Of a stretch of DNA of 64,000 nt, positions 49,962-57,712 are shown piece by piece; position 1 is the stretch's first letter, and the number at the start of each line of letters is the position of its first letter. Below the pieces are notes generated by a model. That model ran no database searches and was not told the DNA's origin. It worked only from the letters and a program-made list of their open reading frames with translations. The stretch covers positions 405,095 to 469,094 of the forward strand of contig NZ_BSSQ01000014.1 of assembly GCF_030161375.1 (NCBI RefSeq). Reading direction: 5' to 3'. This DNA comes from Paenibacillus glycanilyticus (GTDB taxonomy: Bacteria > Bacillota > Bacilli > Paenibacillales > Paenibacillaceae). The position numbers and the translations under genes were made by a program.

Positions 49962-50855
49962 ATGCCAAATCGATTAAATAGCTTAGAGAGCTACCGGATT
50001 TTTTTGTATACGGCAAGAACGGGCAACTTCACGAAAGCAGCCGAAATCCTGCACGTGACCCAGCCTTCCGTCAGCTATGCCATTAAGCAGCTGGAGGAAA
50101 CGTTTGGCGTGAAACTATTCGACCGCGGGTCCAAAGGCGTAAAGCTGACAATGGAAGGCAAAGCGCTTCTTGACTACATTGAGCAATCCTTCCACCTCAT
50201 TGAGCGCGGCGAGCGCAAACTGCTCGAACTGGCCAATCTGCATGGCGGCGATCTTAGGATTGGGGCAAGCGGTCCGATTATCAAACATATTTTATTGCCT
50301 CATATCGATAAATTCCACGCGGAGCATCCGCAGGTTCGGATCCGGCTGCAACAAAGCAAGACCAACGAAATATCCAAACAGCTCAAGGAAGAAAATATCG
50401 ACCTTGGCTTTGTTCACTTGCCCTTTGACGATCAGGATCTGGCTATTCAGCCGTTGCTCTCCATTCAGGATTGCTTCCTGGTTGGCGAGGCTTATAAGGA
50501 ATTGGCTGCTGAACCGGGTTCGGTACGCGAGTTATTGAAGCTTCCTTTATTATTGCCCACGTCAGGGAGCAGTACCCGGCTATTTGTCGAGCAATGGCTT
50601 GCCGGTCATGGCATTTATAAGGAACCGGACATTGAATTGACAAGCACGGAGATGATTATCGAGTTTGCGCAGCGCGGTTACGGAACGGCTTTTCTTACTC
50701 GCCGGTTTGCCGAGCAGGAGCTGGATAACGGATCGTTATTCGAGGTGAAATTGACGGAGATTGTTCCTTCCCGGGCCATTGGCGTCGTTACGCGAAAGGA
50801 CGCGACTTTGCCCGCTTCCTCGTCCGTTTTCCTAAATGAGGTAATGAAGCAATGA
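49962..50855 (+). CDS. LysR-family transcriptional regulator
   Basis: 297 aa. HTH YTARTGNFTKAAEILHVTQP then SVSYAIKQLEETFGVKLF, linker helix, and a periplasmic-binding-like co-inducer domain. GAGAGGG precedes the ATG. Divergent from aroC by 107 bp, so it might control aroC, though LysR regulators often act on distant genes. Confidence 0.92.
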   Translation: MPNRLNSLESYRIFLYTARTGNFTKAAEILHVTQPSVSYAIKQLEETFGVKLFDRGSKGVKLTMEGKALLDYIEQSFHLIERGERKLLELANLHGGDLRIGASGPIIKHILLPHIDKFHAEHPQVRIRLQQSKTNEISKQLKEENIDLGFVHLPFDDQDLAIQPLLSIQDCFLVGEAYKELAAEPGSVRELLKLPLLLPTSGSSTRLFVEQWLAGHGIYKEPDIELTSTEMIIEFAQRGYGTAFLTRRFAEQELDNGSLFEVKLTEIVPSRAIGVVTRKDATLPASSSVFLNEVMKQ

Positions 50856-50920
50856 GGGTTGGTTTTATCAACCAACACAGGCATGAATGTTCATAAGAAT
50901 GCCTTGGAATCGTTGTTGAC

Positions 50921-50949
50921 TTGCGTGTTTAAGAGTTTTAACATATAAT
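50921..50949 (+). promoter_or_regulatory. Promoter of the first trhO gene
   Basis: TTGCGT (50921-50926), 17-bp spacer, TATAAT (50944-50949). A TTGACT five bases further up is spaced too far (22 bp). Confidence 0.55.
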
Positions 50950-50978
50950 GATAAACTTTAAAAAATGGGGCGTTAAAC

Positions 50979-51899
50979 ATGAGCGAAAACAAACCTTATC
51001 GTATTCTTTTATACTATAAGTATGTCCATATAGATAACCCGGCGGAACTGACTGCCGAACACTTGCAATTCTGTAAGGATCTTGGCGTCAAGGGGCGCAT
51101 TCTGATCTCCGAGCAAGGCATTAACGGCACATGTTCCGGTACGGTTGAACAGACCGACGCTTATATCGCGCATATGCGCGCGAACCCGCTGTTCGCCGAT
51201 ATGGTCTACAAGATTGACGAGTCCGAAGGCCATGCGTTCAAGAAGATCTTCGTTCGTCACAAGAAAGAGCTTGTAACCCTTCGTTACGACAAAAAGCTGG
51301 ATCCTAACGTACGTACCGGCAAACATCTGACACCGGTCGAATTCTACGAGGAGCTTCAAGGCGATGACGTTATTATTATCGACGGACGCAACGATTATGA
51401 ATACGATATCGGCCATTTCCGCGGCGCGATCCGTCCTACCGTCGAATCCTTCCGCGAGTTCCCGGAATGGCTGCGCAAGAACTTGCCGGAAGACGCGAAG
51501 AACAAAAAAATCCTTACCTATTGCACAGGCGGTATCCGTTGCGAAACGCTGACTGGCGTCCTGCTTGAAGAAGGCTTCTCGGATGTTAACCAGCTCGAGG
51601 GCGGCATCGTCACTTACGGGAAAGACGAAACGGTTAAAGGCCGTCTATGGGACGGCAAATGTTACGTATTTGATGAACGCATCTCCGTGCCGATCAACCG
51701 GACAGACGAAGATATTATCGTCGGCAAATGTTATCACTGCGGCAAAGCCGAAGACCGCTATATCAACTGCGCGGACGATCTTTGCCATCGCAAGCATATT
51801 TGCTGCCCGGAATGCGAAGCCGAGCACGAAAGCTATTGCGCGCCGGAATGCAAAGTGAATGACGAAGCACGCAAATTAAAAGTCGTATCTGGTCGGTGA
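50979..51899 (+). CDS. trhO: tRNA uridine(34) hydroxylase TrhO, paralog 1
   Basis: 306 aa rhodanese-type protein (YbfQ/YceA). N-terminal acylphosphatase-like domain, rhodanese domain with catalytic loop YCTGGIRCE (Cys182), and a C-terminal Cys-rich zinc-type region (CYHCGK, INCADDLCHRKHICC). TrhO uses O2 to make 5-hydroxyuridine at the tRNA wobble position. Together with the YuzB-like gene and a second, roughly four-fifths identical TrhO it forms one transcription unit. Confidence 0.92.
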   Translation: MSENKPYRILLYYKYVHIDNPAELTAEHLQFCKDLGVKGRILISEQGINGTCSGTVEQTDAYIAHMRANPLFADMVYKIDESEGHAFKKIFVRHKKELVTLRYDKKLDPNVRTGKHLTPVEFYEELQGDDVIIIDGRNDYEYDIGHFRGAIRPTVESFREFPEWLRKNLPEDAKNKKILTYCTGGIRCETLTGVLLEEGFSDVNQLEGGIVTYGKDETVKGRLWDGKCYVFDERISVPINRTDEDIIVGKCYHCGKAEDRYINCADDLCHRKHICCPECEAEHESYCAPECKVNDEARKLKVVSGR

Positions 51900-51905
51900 T
51901 TAACG

Positions 51906-52160
51906 ATGGGACTTGGGCTAGTTGTTGTTGAGGTCTGTACCCGCAACGAAATGGCGCTGTTGCCTCTGGAAGAGCTCGAAGAGAAATTCCCGGAGGCTGC
52001 CGTTATGCGCACGGATTGCCTGAACATGTGCAATCTGTGCCGGGCAAGACCTTATGCGATGGTGAATGAGAACCGGATTTACGCAGGTACCAAGGAAGAA
52101 TGCCTTAAGCAGGTTGAAGAAGCCGTGCAAGAAGAAATTAAACAGTTTTTTGGAGAATAA
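51906..52160 (+). CDS. DUF1450 / YuzB-like protein
   Basis: 84 aa. Conserved Cys pattern: VCTRN near the start and RTDCLNMCNLCRARPYAMVN in the centre, then an amphipathic helix. Looks like a small metal- or cluster-binding protein. It sits between the two TrhO genes with 6 and 4 nt gaps, so all three are co-translated. The family is otherwise uncharacterised; linkage to tRNA hydroxylation here may be informative. Confidence 0.85.
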   Translation: MGLGLVVVEVCTRNEMALLPLEELEEKFPEAAVMRTDCLNMCNLCRARPYAMVNENRIYAGTKEECLKQVEEAVQEEIKQFFGE

Positions 52161-52164
52161 GCCT

Positions 52165-53049
52165 ATGAGCGACAATAAACCTTACCGCATCTTGCTATAT
52201 TATAAATACGTGCACGTAGACAACGCCGAACAAGCAGCGGCTGAGCATCTGCGCTTCTGCAAGCAGCTTGGCGTCAAGGGACGCATTCTTATTTCCGACC
52301 AAGGCATCAACGGAACCTGCTCCGGCACCACCCAGCAGACCGATGCTTATATGGCGTATATGAACGAGCATCCTTTGTTCAAGGACATTACCTACAAGAT
52401 TGACGAGTCCGAAGGCCATGTGTTCAAAAAGCTGTTCGTTCGCCATAAAAACGAACTTGTTACTTTGCGCTACAATAAAAAAATGGATCCGAATGTCCTG
52501 ACGGGCAAACGGTTGTCTCCAAAGGAATTTTACGAGCAGCTGCAACAGGAAGATGTCATTATCATTGACGGACGCAACGATTACGAATACGATATCGGCC
52601 ATTTCCGCGGTGCAATCCGCCCTACCGTCGAGTCGTTCCGCGAGTTCCCGGAATGGATCCGCAAGAACTTGCCGGAAGACGCGAAGAACAAACCGATCCT
52701 TACTTACTGCACCGGCGGCATCCGTTGCGAGACATTGACGGGCGTTCTGCTTGAAGAAGGCTTCAGCGACGTTGCGCAGCTCGAAGGCGGCATCGTTACT
52801 TACGGCAAGGACGAAGAAGTAAAAGGCCGTCTCTGGGACGGCAAATGTTACGTATTCGACGACCGGATTTCCGTGCCGATCAACCGTACGGAAGAAGATA
52901 TCGTTATCGGCAAATGCCATCATTGCGGCAAGCCGAATGACCGCTACGTCAACTGCGCGAATGTAACCTGCGACAAGCGCCACATCTGCTGCGAGGAATG
53001 CGAAGCGGAGCATGCGCGTCATTGCTCGGAAGCCTGCAAGGGGCACTAA
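52165..53049 (+). CDS. trhO: tRNA uridine(34) hydroxylase TrhO, paralog 2
   Basis: 294 aa, start at ATG 52165 behind GGAGA. Same three-part structure as paralog 1; catalytic loop YCTGGIRCE is identical, as are long stretches of the rhodanese domain. Ends 12 residues earlier. Cys positions of the C-terminal zinc-type region are kept (CHHCGK, VNCANVTCDKRHICCEE). Arose by tandem duplication around the YuzB gene. Terminator follows. Confidence 0.92.
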   Translation: MSDNKPYRILLYYKYVHVDNAEQAAAEHLRFCKQLGVKGRILISDQGINGTCSGTTQQTDAYMAYMNEHPLFKDITYKIDESEGHVFKKLFVRHKNELVTLRYNKKMDPNVLTGKRLSPKEFYEQLQQEDVIIIDGRNDYEYDIGHFRGAIRPTVESFREFPEWIRKNLPEDAKNKPILTYCTGGIRCETLTGVLLEEGFSDVAQLEGGIVTYGKDEEVKGRLWDGKCYVFDDRISVPINRTEEDIVIGKCHHCGKPNDRYVNCANVTCDKRHICCEECEAEHARHCSEACKGH

Positions 53050-53054
53050 TAATC

Positions 53055-53088
53055 AACGCCACAGGAAGGATCCTGTGGCGTTTTTTTT
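53055..53088. terminator. Terminator of the trhO-yuzB-trhO operon
   Basis: AACGCCACAGGA/TCCTGTGGCGTT, 12-bp stem, T8. Confidence 0.95.
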
Positions 53089-53107
53089 GCCCTATGACTT
53101 CTCCTTG

Positions 53108-53599
53108 TCAATCCGTAACATTCAGAAACGTTAGACTTACAAGCCATAGACATATCGGAAGAAGCGTGCTGGAGAGAGCCATTTCTACCGTATACGGTTT
53201 TTTCCTCGTTAATGCCAAGACGGTATCCGCTATGAAAAACAGTATCGCCGCCAATAAGCTGATACGGAGCAGAATGAGGCCAAACAAACAATGGAACAAT
53301 GCAGATATCGTCAATTGCAGCCATCTTCGTTTTGTTACGACCCGTGATATAACCTCGCTGATTAGCGAAGTTACAATCCCGTAAATATAAATGGCTGGCG
53401 TAGTGTAAAACATGTAGGCAGATATCGTCTGAAAAGCTTCCTTAACACGGACAATGTTTGAATACGTGTTGCTTATGCTGAACGGATCCGGTTCCAGCCA
53501 TGCGTAAATCACCGTAAATAAACAGGTGGCAATGGCAGCGCTAATGAATTTCCTGATAACCATTTGCGCGAAATTTACCGTTTTCATTGTTCTGATCAT
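53108..53599 (-). CDS. Membrane protein with four to five helices
   Basis: 163 aa from ATG 53599 (AGAAGG six bases upstream; an ATG four codons later is also possible). Four to five hydrophobic segments and a basic loop TKRRWLQ. No recognised family. Lies downstream of the toxin-immunity pair with a 107-nt gap, so might be an accessory but need not be. Confidence 0.6.
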   Translation of the reverse strand: MIRTMKTVNFAQMVIRKFISAAIATCLFTVIYAWLEPDPFSISNTYSNIVRVKEAFQTISAYMFYTTPAIYIYGIVTSLISEVISRVVTKRRWLQLTISALFHCLFGLILLRISLLAAILFFIADTVLALTRKKPYTVEMALSSTLLPICLWLVSLTFLNVTD

Positions 53600-53706
53600 C
53601 TCCCGCCTTCTGTACGTTCCCTCTAATCCATCATTAAAGGCATCGTACAAAAAAACAGGAAATGCGGTAAGTTCTAACTTTCATAGAACCCTTTAAGCAC
53701 ATGAGG

Positions 53707-54036
53707 CTAACCGATGTAGACAACCGCGTTCCCGCGGCGAAACGCACCCGGCAGTTCTGCCTCAAGCAGCTCCAATCGGCGCTGCATATGCTCCTTGGCA
53801 TCTCCGCCCATCTTGGAACTTACCCATTCCTTCAGCAGACTGATTTCTTCCAGAATGATCGGCACGTCTTCTTTCTCTACGTCCGTTCCTCCTTGGAACA
53901 AAACCGTCCACTGAAGCCCCAGCTCCTCTGCGGCTGGCTCCCAATATTTCTTGTAAAAGTCCTCCGTCGCAACCGGCAGCATAAAGCTACGCTCGAAATC
54001 ATCTTCTGGATCAACGATAAATGCGCTAATCGACAT
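53707..54036 (-). CDS. Candidate immunity protein for the PrsW-nuclease fusion
   Basis: 109 aa, soluble, net acidic (DPEDDFERSF, EEISLLKEW), a profile common among nuclease immunity proteins. Its ATG at 54036 lies 1 nt beyond the TGA of the toxin gene with GGAG nine bases upstream, so the two are translationally coupled. Position and charge are the reasons for the call; no immunity family is recognised by sequence. Confidence 0.55.
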   Translation of the reverse strand: MSISAFIVDPEDDFERSFMLPVATEDFYKKYWEPAAEELGLQWTVLFQGGTDVEKEDVPIILEEISLLKEWVSSKMGGDAKEHMQRRLELLEAELPGAFRRGNAVVYIG

Positions 54037-54037
54037 G

Positions 54038-56107
54038 TCATTTCACTCCAAATCTAATCTTAAATGTGTAATCCGGGAACTCTTGGCGCAAACGGTTCAG
54101 ACTGTTCTCAGCCGCTGCCCGGAGCTCCGGCGTATCTCCATCCAGCTGAAACTCGAACCGGCGGATGTTCTTGATATCGTCAAGCGTTGGAATATCGGAT
54201 GTGCCGTCCGGCGTAGTCCGCGTCCCAACCGCCTTCTCCAGCAGGTTATTAATTCGCGTTTTCGTCTTCTGGTACAGTTGTTTGTCGGTGAACTGCTGCG
54301 GCGTCTGCTGCGGCCTGCCCGTTTTCGGGTGAATGCGGTTAAGGCCTTCAGCCGATTTGGCTTCGTAGAAAATGCCATTCTCGACGTCAATGCCGTCGAA
54401 TTCTCCAAGCGCTCCGTTGCGGCCGTCGTACAATTCAACGCCTTTATACTTCGCCTTGCTCCAATGAACGTAGTCGTCATCGGGATCCTTTGGCTTCGTC
54501 GTCTCAGGCTCCTCCGGTTCAGGCTTATTCCGATCCGGCCCGTCTCCATGAGGCTTGCGCGGAATATCCGGCTCCGGCTTGTTCCGGCGCCGAAGCATCT
54601 TCTCAAGCCAGTCTTTAAGCCGCCCCCCGCCTTTTTTGCCTAGCCGGCCAAAGGGTATTCGGCTTAAGGCAATAGCAAGCAAAGCAGCCGCTGCATTTTC
54701 CGGAGTGAGAAGCCGTTTCGGGTCCCGAATGTTCTTCGCGATGTCATGACCGCTTGCCGGGATGCTGGCGGCTGTCAACGCGAACCCAAGCGCCGGCCAG
54801 AAACCAACGAATAACAGGGCAAGAGCAAAAGCGCCAAGCACAATCGCCCCTTTCTCCCGGAAGCTGAGACGATCCCACCAATCTTGCAGCGAGTCGAACA
54901 TGCAGGAGAAGCAAGCCGTCCCGTCGGCACTTACCGAGGACTGTATGTAAAGCGCTAGTCCCGCAAGCAGACCCGCGCCAAGCAGCAATACCGCTATGCC
55001 CGCTGCCTTCTTGTAATGAAGCTGCACGCTGCCGCGTACTTTCTCCCGGATTAACTCCGCCTCCGAATTTCCGTACAACATAGAAAACCCGAGTTCCCTG
55101 CGCTCTCTGGTCAATGCCAAAACGCTGGCAAAACGTTCTCTCCGCCGGAAAAAAGCCGCCGCCATCTGCCATAGTTCAGTCAATGGATCGATAAAACGGT
55201 CGCCGGGCATTAAGGGCAACTTGTCTTTGATCCGATTAAGCGCCACATAGTCCAAACCAATCCCAAGGACAAGCATAACCAGGAATAAATCCTTTGTCTG
55301 GTAACCGCTCCCGGTCCAGTCATTGAGGGTCATCACCCATTCCGGCAACGAATTTTGCCCGTTATAGGCGGCATGCTCGAGAATCGATAAGGCTAGCAGC
55401 AGCGCGGGCACGCTAAATACCCAATTGGTTAACCTTTTGCGAAGACGTACGGCAAGCCCTAGACCAAGCGCGACCATCGCCGTATGAACGGGATGGCTGA
55501 CGGTCATGAGCGTAGGGAAGATGCTTTCTTCAAACCGACCGGGAAACAACGTCCACACATCCCAGTGGATCGTCTCCCCTCCCAGCATCGTCACGCTGTA
55601 GCCGTACGTCCGGCCGATAATGCCGGAGTTCAGCCATCTGCGGCTTAACTCCTCCATCAGTTGAAAACCTACGCCTGACGCTGCCCCCGCCAGCGCGTAG
55701 TCGGATAAGCTCATAGAGGATGCCCGGCGGGAAAACAATAAATACAAGCCAAGCGGCAGCAGCTTCCACACTTCCTCCGCGATCGGCGTGACAACCGCAT
55801 TGGACCAGACGTCCATCGTCCGGCCGCCAAATATTCCGTGTACAGCCTGCAAGGTCCAGGTGGTGACGGGTATAACGAGGACAATGCCAAGCAGCATAAA
55901 CATAGCGGTTTTTTTCCAGGTAAAAGTTTTGCTCCGGCCTAACAGCCAGAATTGCATCATCACGTAGAACGACCAGAGATATTGCACGAGCATTGTCCGC
56001 GAATCGCGGAAATAGAATAATCCAACGATAAACAGCAATAAAGACAACCAGCACCAAACGGCATAGACCGCACTAAGCCAAGGATATCGCTCCGGTACAG
56101 CACGCAT
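54038..56107 (-). CDS. PrsW-like intramembrane protease fused to C-terminal nuclease toxin domain
   Basis: 689 aa. N-terminal half: about eight membrane helices with all four PrsW motifs: EExxK (Glu111, Glu112, Lys115 in IAEEVWKLLP), GVGFQLMEEL, HPVHTAMVALGLG and LEHAAYNG. Middle: two more hydrophobic stretches (about 370-395, 430-460), then a Pro/Lys/Glu-rich spacer (about 515-542). C-terminal about 147 residues: LGEFDGIDVENGIFYEAKSA with Asp571, Glu582 and Lys584 fits a PD-(D/E)XK nuclease core; HPKTGRP and QTPQQF follow. The expected reading is a toxin held in the membrane and released by its own protease. The frame remains open and coding-like about 25 codons upstream of ATG 56107 without a standard start, so the N-terminus may be longer. 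Confidence 0.78.
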   Translation of the reverse strand: MRAVPERYPWLSAVYAVWCWLSLLLFIVGLFYFRDSRTMLVQYLWSFYVMMQFWLLGRSKTFTWKKTAMFMLLGIVLVIPVTTWTLQAVHGIFGGRTMDVWSNAVVTPIAEEVWKLLPLGLYLLFSRRASSMSLSDYALAGAASGVGFQLMEELSRRWLNSGIIGRTYGYSVTMLGGETIHWDVWTLFPGRFEESIFPTLMTVSHPVHTAMVALGLGLAVRLRKRLTNWVFSVPALLLALSILEHAAYNGQNSLPEWVMTLNDWTGSGYQTKDLFLVMLVLGIGLDYVALNRIKDKLPLMPGDRFIDPLTELWQMAAAFFRRRERFASVLALTRERRELGFSMLYGNSEAELIREKVRGSVQLHYKKAAGIAVLLLGAGLLAGLALYIQSSVSADGTACFSCMFDSLQDWWDRLSFREKGAIVLGAFALALLFVGFWPALGFALTAASIPASGHDIAKNIRDPKRLLTPENAAAALLAIALSRIPFGRLGKKGGGRLKDWLEKMLRRRNKPEPDIPRKPHGDGPDRNKPEPEEPETTKPKDPDDDYVHWSKAKYKGVELYDGRNGALGEFDGIDVENGIFYEAKSAEGLNRIHPKTGRPQQTPQQFTDKQLYQKTKTRINNLLEKAVGTRTTPDGTSDIPTLDDIKNIRRFEFQLDGDTPELRAAAENSLNRLRQEFPDYTFKIRFGVK

Positions 56108-56333
56108 GAATCGGTAAATAGCCTCAGCATAATCTCTGATCCTGCTACGGATTCGCCATATCGTATCCGTCTCTAATCCCTCCTCGCAGAGCTTTCCCCA
56201 TGAAAGCCGTCTAATCCTCTTTTCAAATCATACTCGATTAAACGGGCCATGAATCATAAATAAGGAGAGATTTCTAAAAACTGGACTTTGTTCCCAATTC
56301 AATTGAACTAAAAATTTTTTAGCCTATACCCGC

Positions 56334-56364
56334 TTGACTTAAACTAAGGTTTAAGTCGTATGAT
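56334..56364 (+). promoter_or_regulatory. MerR-type promoter of the MerR-SDR operon
   Basis: TTGACT (56334-56339), 19-bp spacer, TATGAT (56359-56364). Arms GACTTAAAC (56336-56344) and GTTTAAGTC (56349-56357) form a perfect inverted repeat in the spacer, so the operon is autoregulated by its own MerR protein. Confidence 0.85.
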
Positions 56365-56397
56365 ATTCCCGTCGACAATAATCTGGAGGACTCTAGG

Positions 56398-56772
56398 ATG
56401 AACTACTATTCGATTGGAGAAGCAGCTGCGCAATTAAATGTACCCGAATCCACTTTGCGATTTTACGAGAAAAAAGGCTTGGTGACGTTAATCGAACGCG
56501 ACGAAGCAGGCAGACGGCTATACTCGGAGCATCAAATGGCATTGCTTAGAACGGTCATGTGTTTGAAAAACACGAATATGCCCATCTCCGACATCCAGCA
56601 ATATATCAATTGGATCGTTGAAGGCGATAGCACCATCGAGAAACGCCTTGATATGATGCTTAAGCACAAGCAAGCGGTACTTGATGAAATTGCGCTCATG
56701 CACCACTCATTAGATGGCATTGAAGAGAAAATAACGCGATACACAAACAAAATTCAGGAGGCACTAACATGA
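56398..56772 (+). CDS. MerR-family transcriptional regulator
   Basis: 124 aa. HTH YSIGEAAAQLNVPESTLRFY then EKKGLV, second wing, and a coiled coil with KHKQAVLDEIALMHHSL, ending short: no effector domain or metal-binding Cys. Like AdhR/YfmP-type regulators that sense electrophiles or aromatic compounds. CTGGAGGA precedes the ATG. Overlaps the SDR start by 4 nt, so both are one unit. Confidence 0.92.
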   Translation: MNYYSIGEAAAQLNVPESTLRFYEKKGLVTLIERDEAGRRLYSEHQMALLRTVMCLKNTNMPISDIQQYINWIVEGDSTIEKRLDMMLKHKQAVLDEIALMHHSLDGIEEKITRYTNKIQEALT

Positions 56773-57530
56773 AAATGACAGGAAATACGATTCTTATTAC
56801 AGGCGGAGGCTCCGGAATCGGACTAGCTTTTGCCGAACGTTTTGTACGCGAGGGCAACACCGTGATCGTTACGGGACGACGCGAGAAGGTGCTGCAAGAA
56901 GCACAAGACAAACTACCCGGTCTGATTACGCGCGTGAGCGATTTGGGAATTGAATCCGAACGGATCGCCTTGTTCGAATGGGTAACCGCAAATTATCCGG
57001 ATACGAACGTACTCGTGAACAACGCCGGAATTCAGCAGCGCTTCAACGTATTGAAAGCCGACGTAAAAACCGACTGGCCCTCCTTCAACAAAGAAATTAC
57101 GACGAACATTGAAGCGCCTTTCCATCTGTCTATGCTATTCGCCCCTGTATTCGCGGAGAAAGAATACGCGGCTATTATCAACGTCACATCCGGACTAGCC
57201 TTCACTCCATTCGCGATTGCGCCGATCTATTCGGCTACGAAAGCGGCGCTTCATTCCTTCACGATGAGCCTGAGACTCCAGCTGTCGGCAACATCCGTAG
57301 AAGTCATTGAAGTCGCGCCACCAGCGGTAAATACCGATCTTGGCGGAACAGGTCTCCATGTCCATGGCGAACCTCTTGACGCCTTCGCGGACGGCATCTT
57401 TGAAGGTCTCCGGGAAGACAAGCCGGAAGTCGGCTACGGCACGTCCGTCGACCGTCTCCGCATGTCTCGCGATGATATCGACAAATACGCCCACAGCATG
57501 TATGAAGCTACAAAAAATATGCTCAACTAA
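56769..57530 (+). CDS. Short-chain dehydrogenase (DltE-like)
   Basis: 253 aa, classical SDR: TGGGSGIG cofactor loop, NNAGIQ, catalytic Ser in NVTSG and YSATK, followed by VIEVAPPAVNTDL. Resembles the DltE/YvaG oxidoreductases often paired with MerR genes. Reduces or oxidises an unknown carbonyl substrate; inducible with its regulator through the promoter at 56334. Confidence 0.92.
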   Translation: MKMTGNTILITGGGSGIGLAFAERFVREGNTVIVTGRREKVLQEAQDKLPGLITRVSDLGIESERIALFEWVTANYPDTNVLVNNAGIQQRFNVLKADVKTDWPSFNKEITTNIEAPFHLSMLFAPVFAEKEYAAIINVTSGLAFTPFAIAPIYSATKAALHSFTMSLRLQLSATSVEVIEVAPPAVNTDLGGTGLHVHGEPLDAFADGIFEGLREDKPEVGYGTSVDRLRMSRDDIDKYAHSMYEATKNMLN

Positions 57531-57540
57531 CTGTTTCCGC

Positions 57541-57587
57541 AACAAAAAGGAGCTGCCATTATCGTCATGGCCAGCTCCTTTTTGTTG
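57541..57587 (+). terminator. Terminator behind the MerR-SDR operon
   Basis: AACAAAAAGGAGCTG/CAGCTCCTTTTTGTT around an inner CCAT/ATGG. Confidence 0.9.
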
Positions 57588-57712
57588 CGGTTGCACAGTG
57601 ATTCCGTCAAGTAGGCAATCAAAACGACAAAAATCCAATCGCTATGCCAATGGCCTCTCCGATGGAAGACGGTATAATTAAATCAACTCAATTCAGGCAA
57701 AGGAGAACCCGA

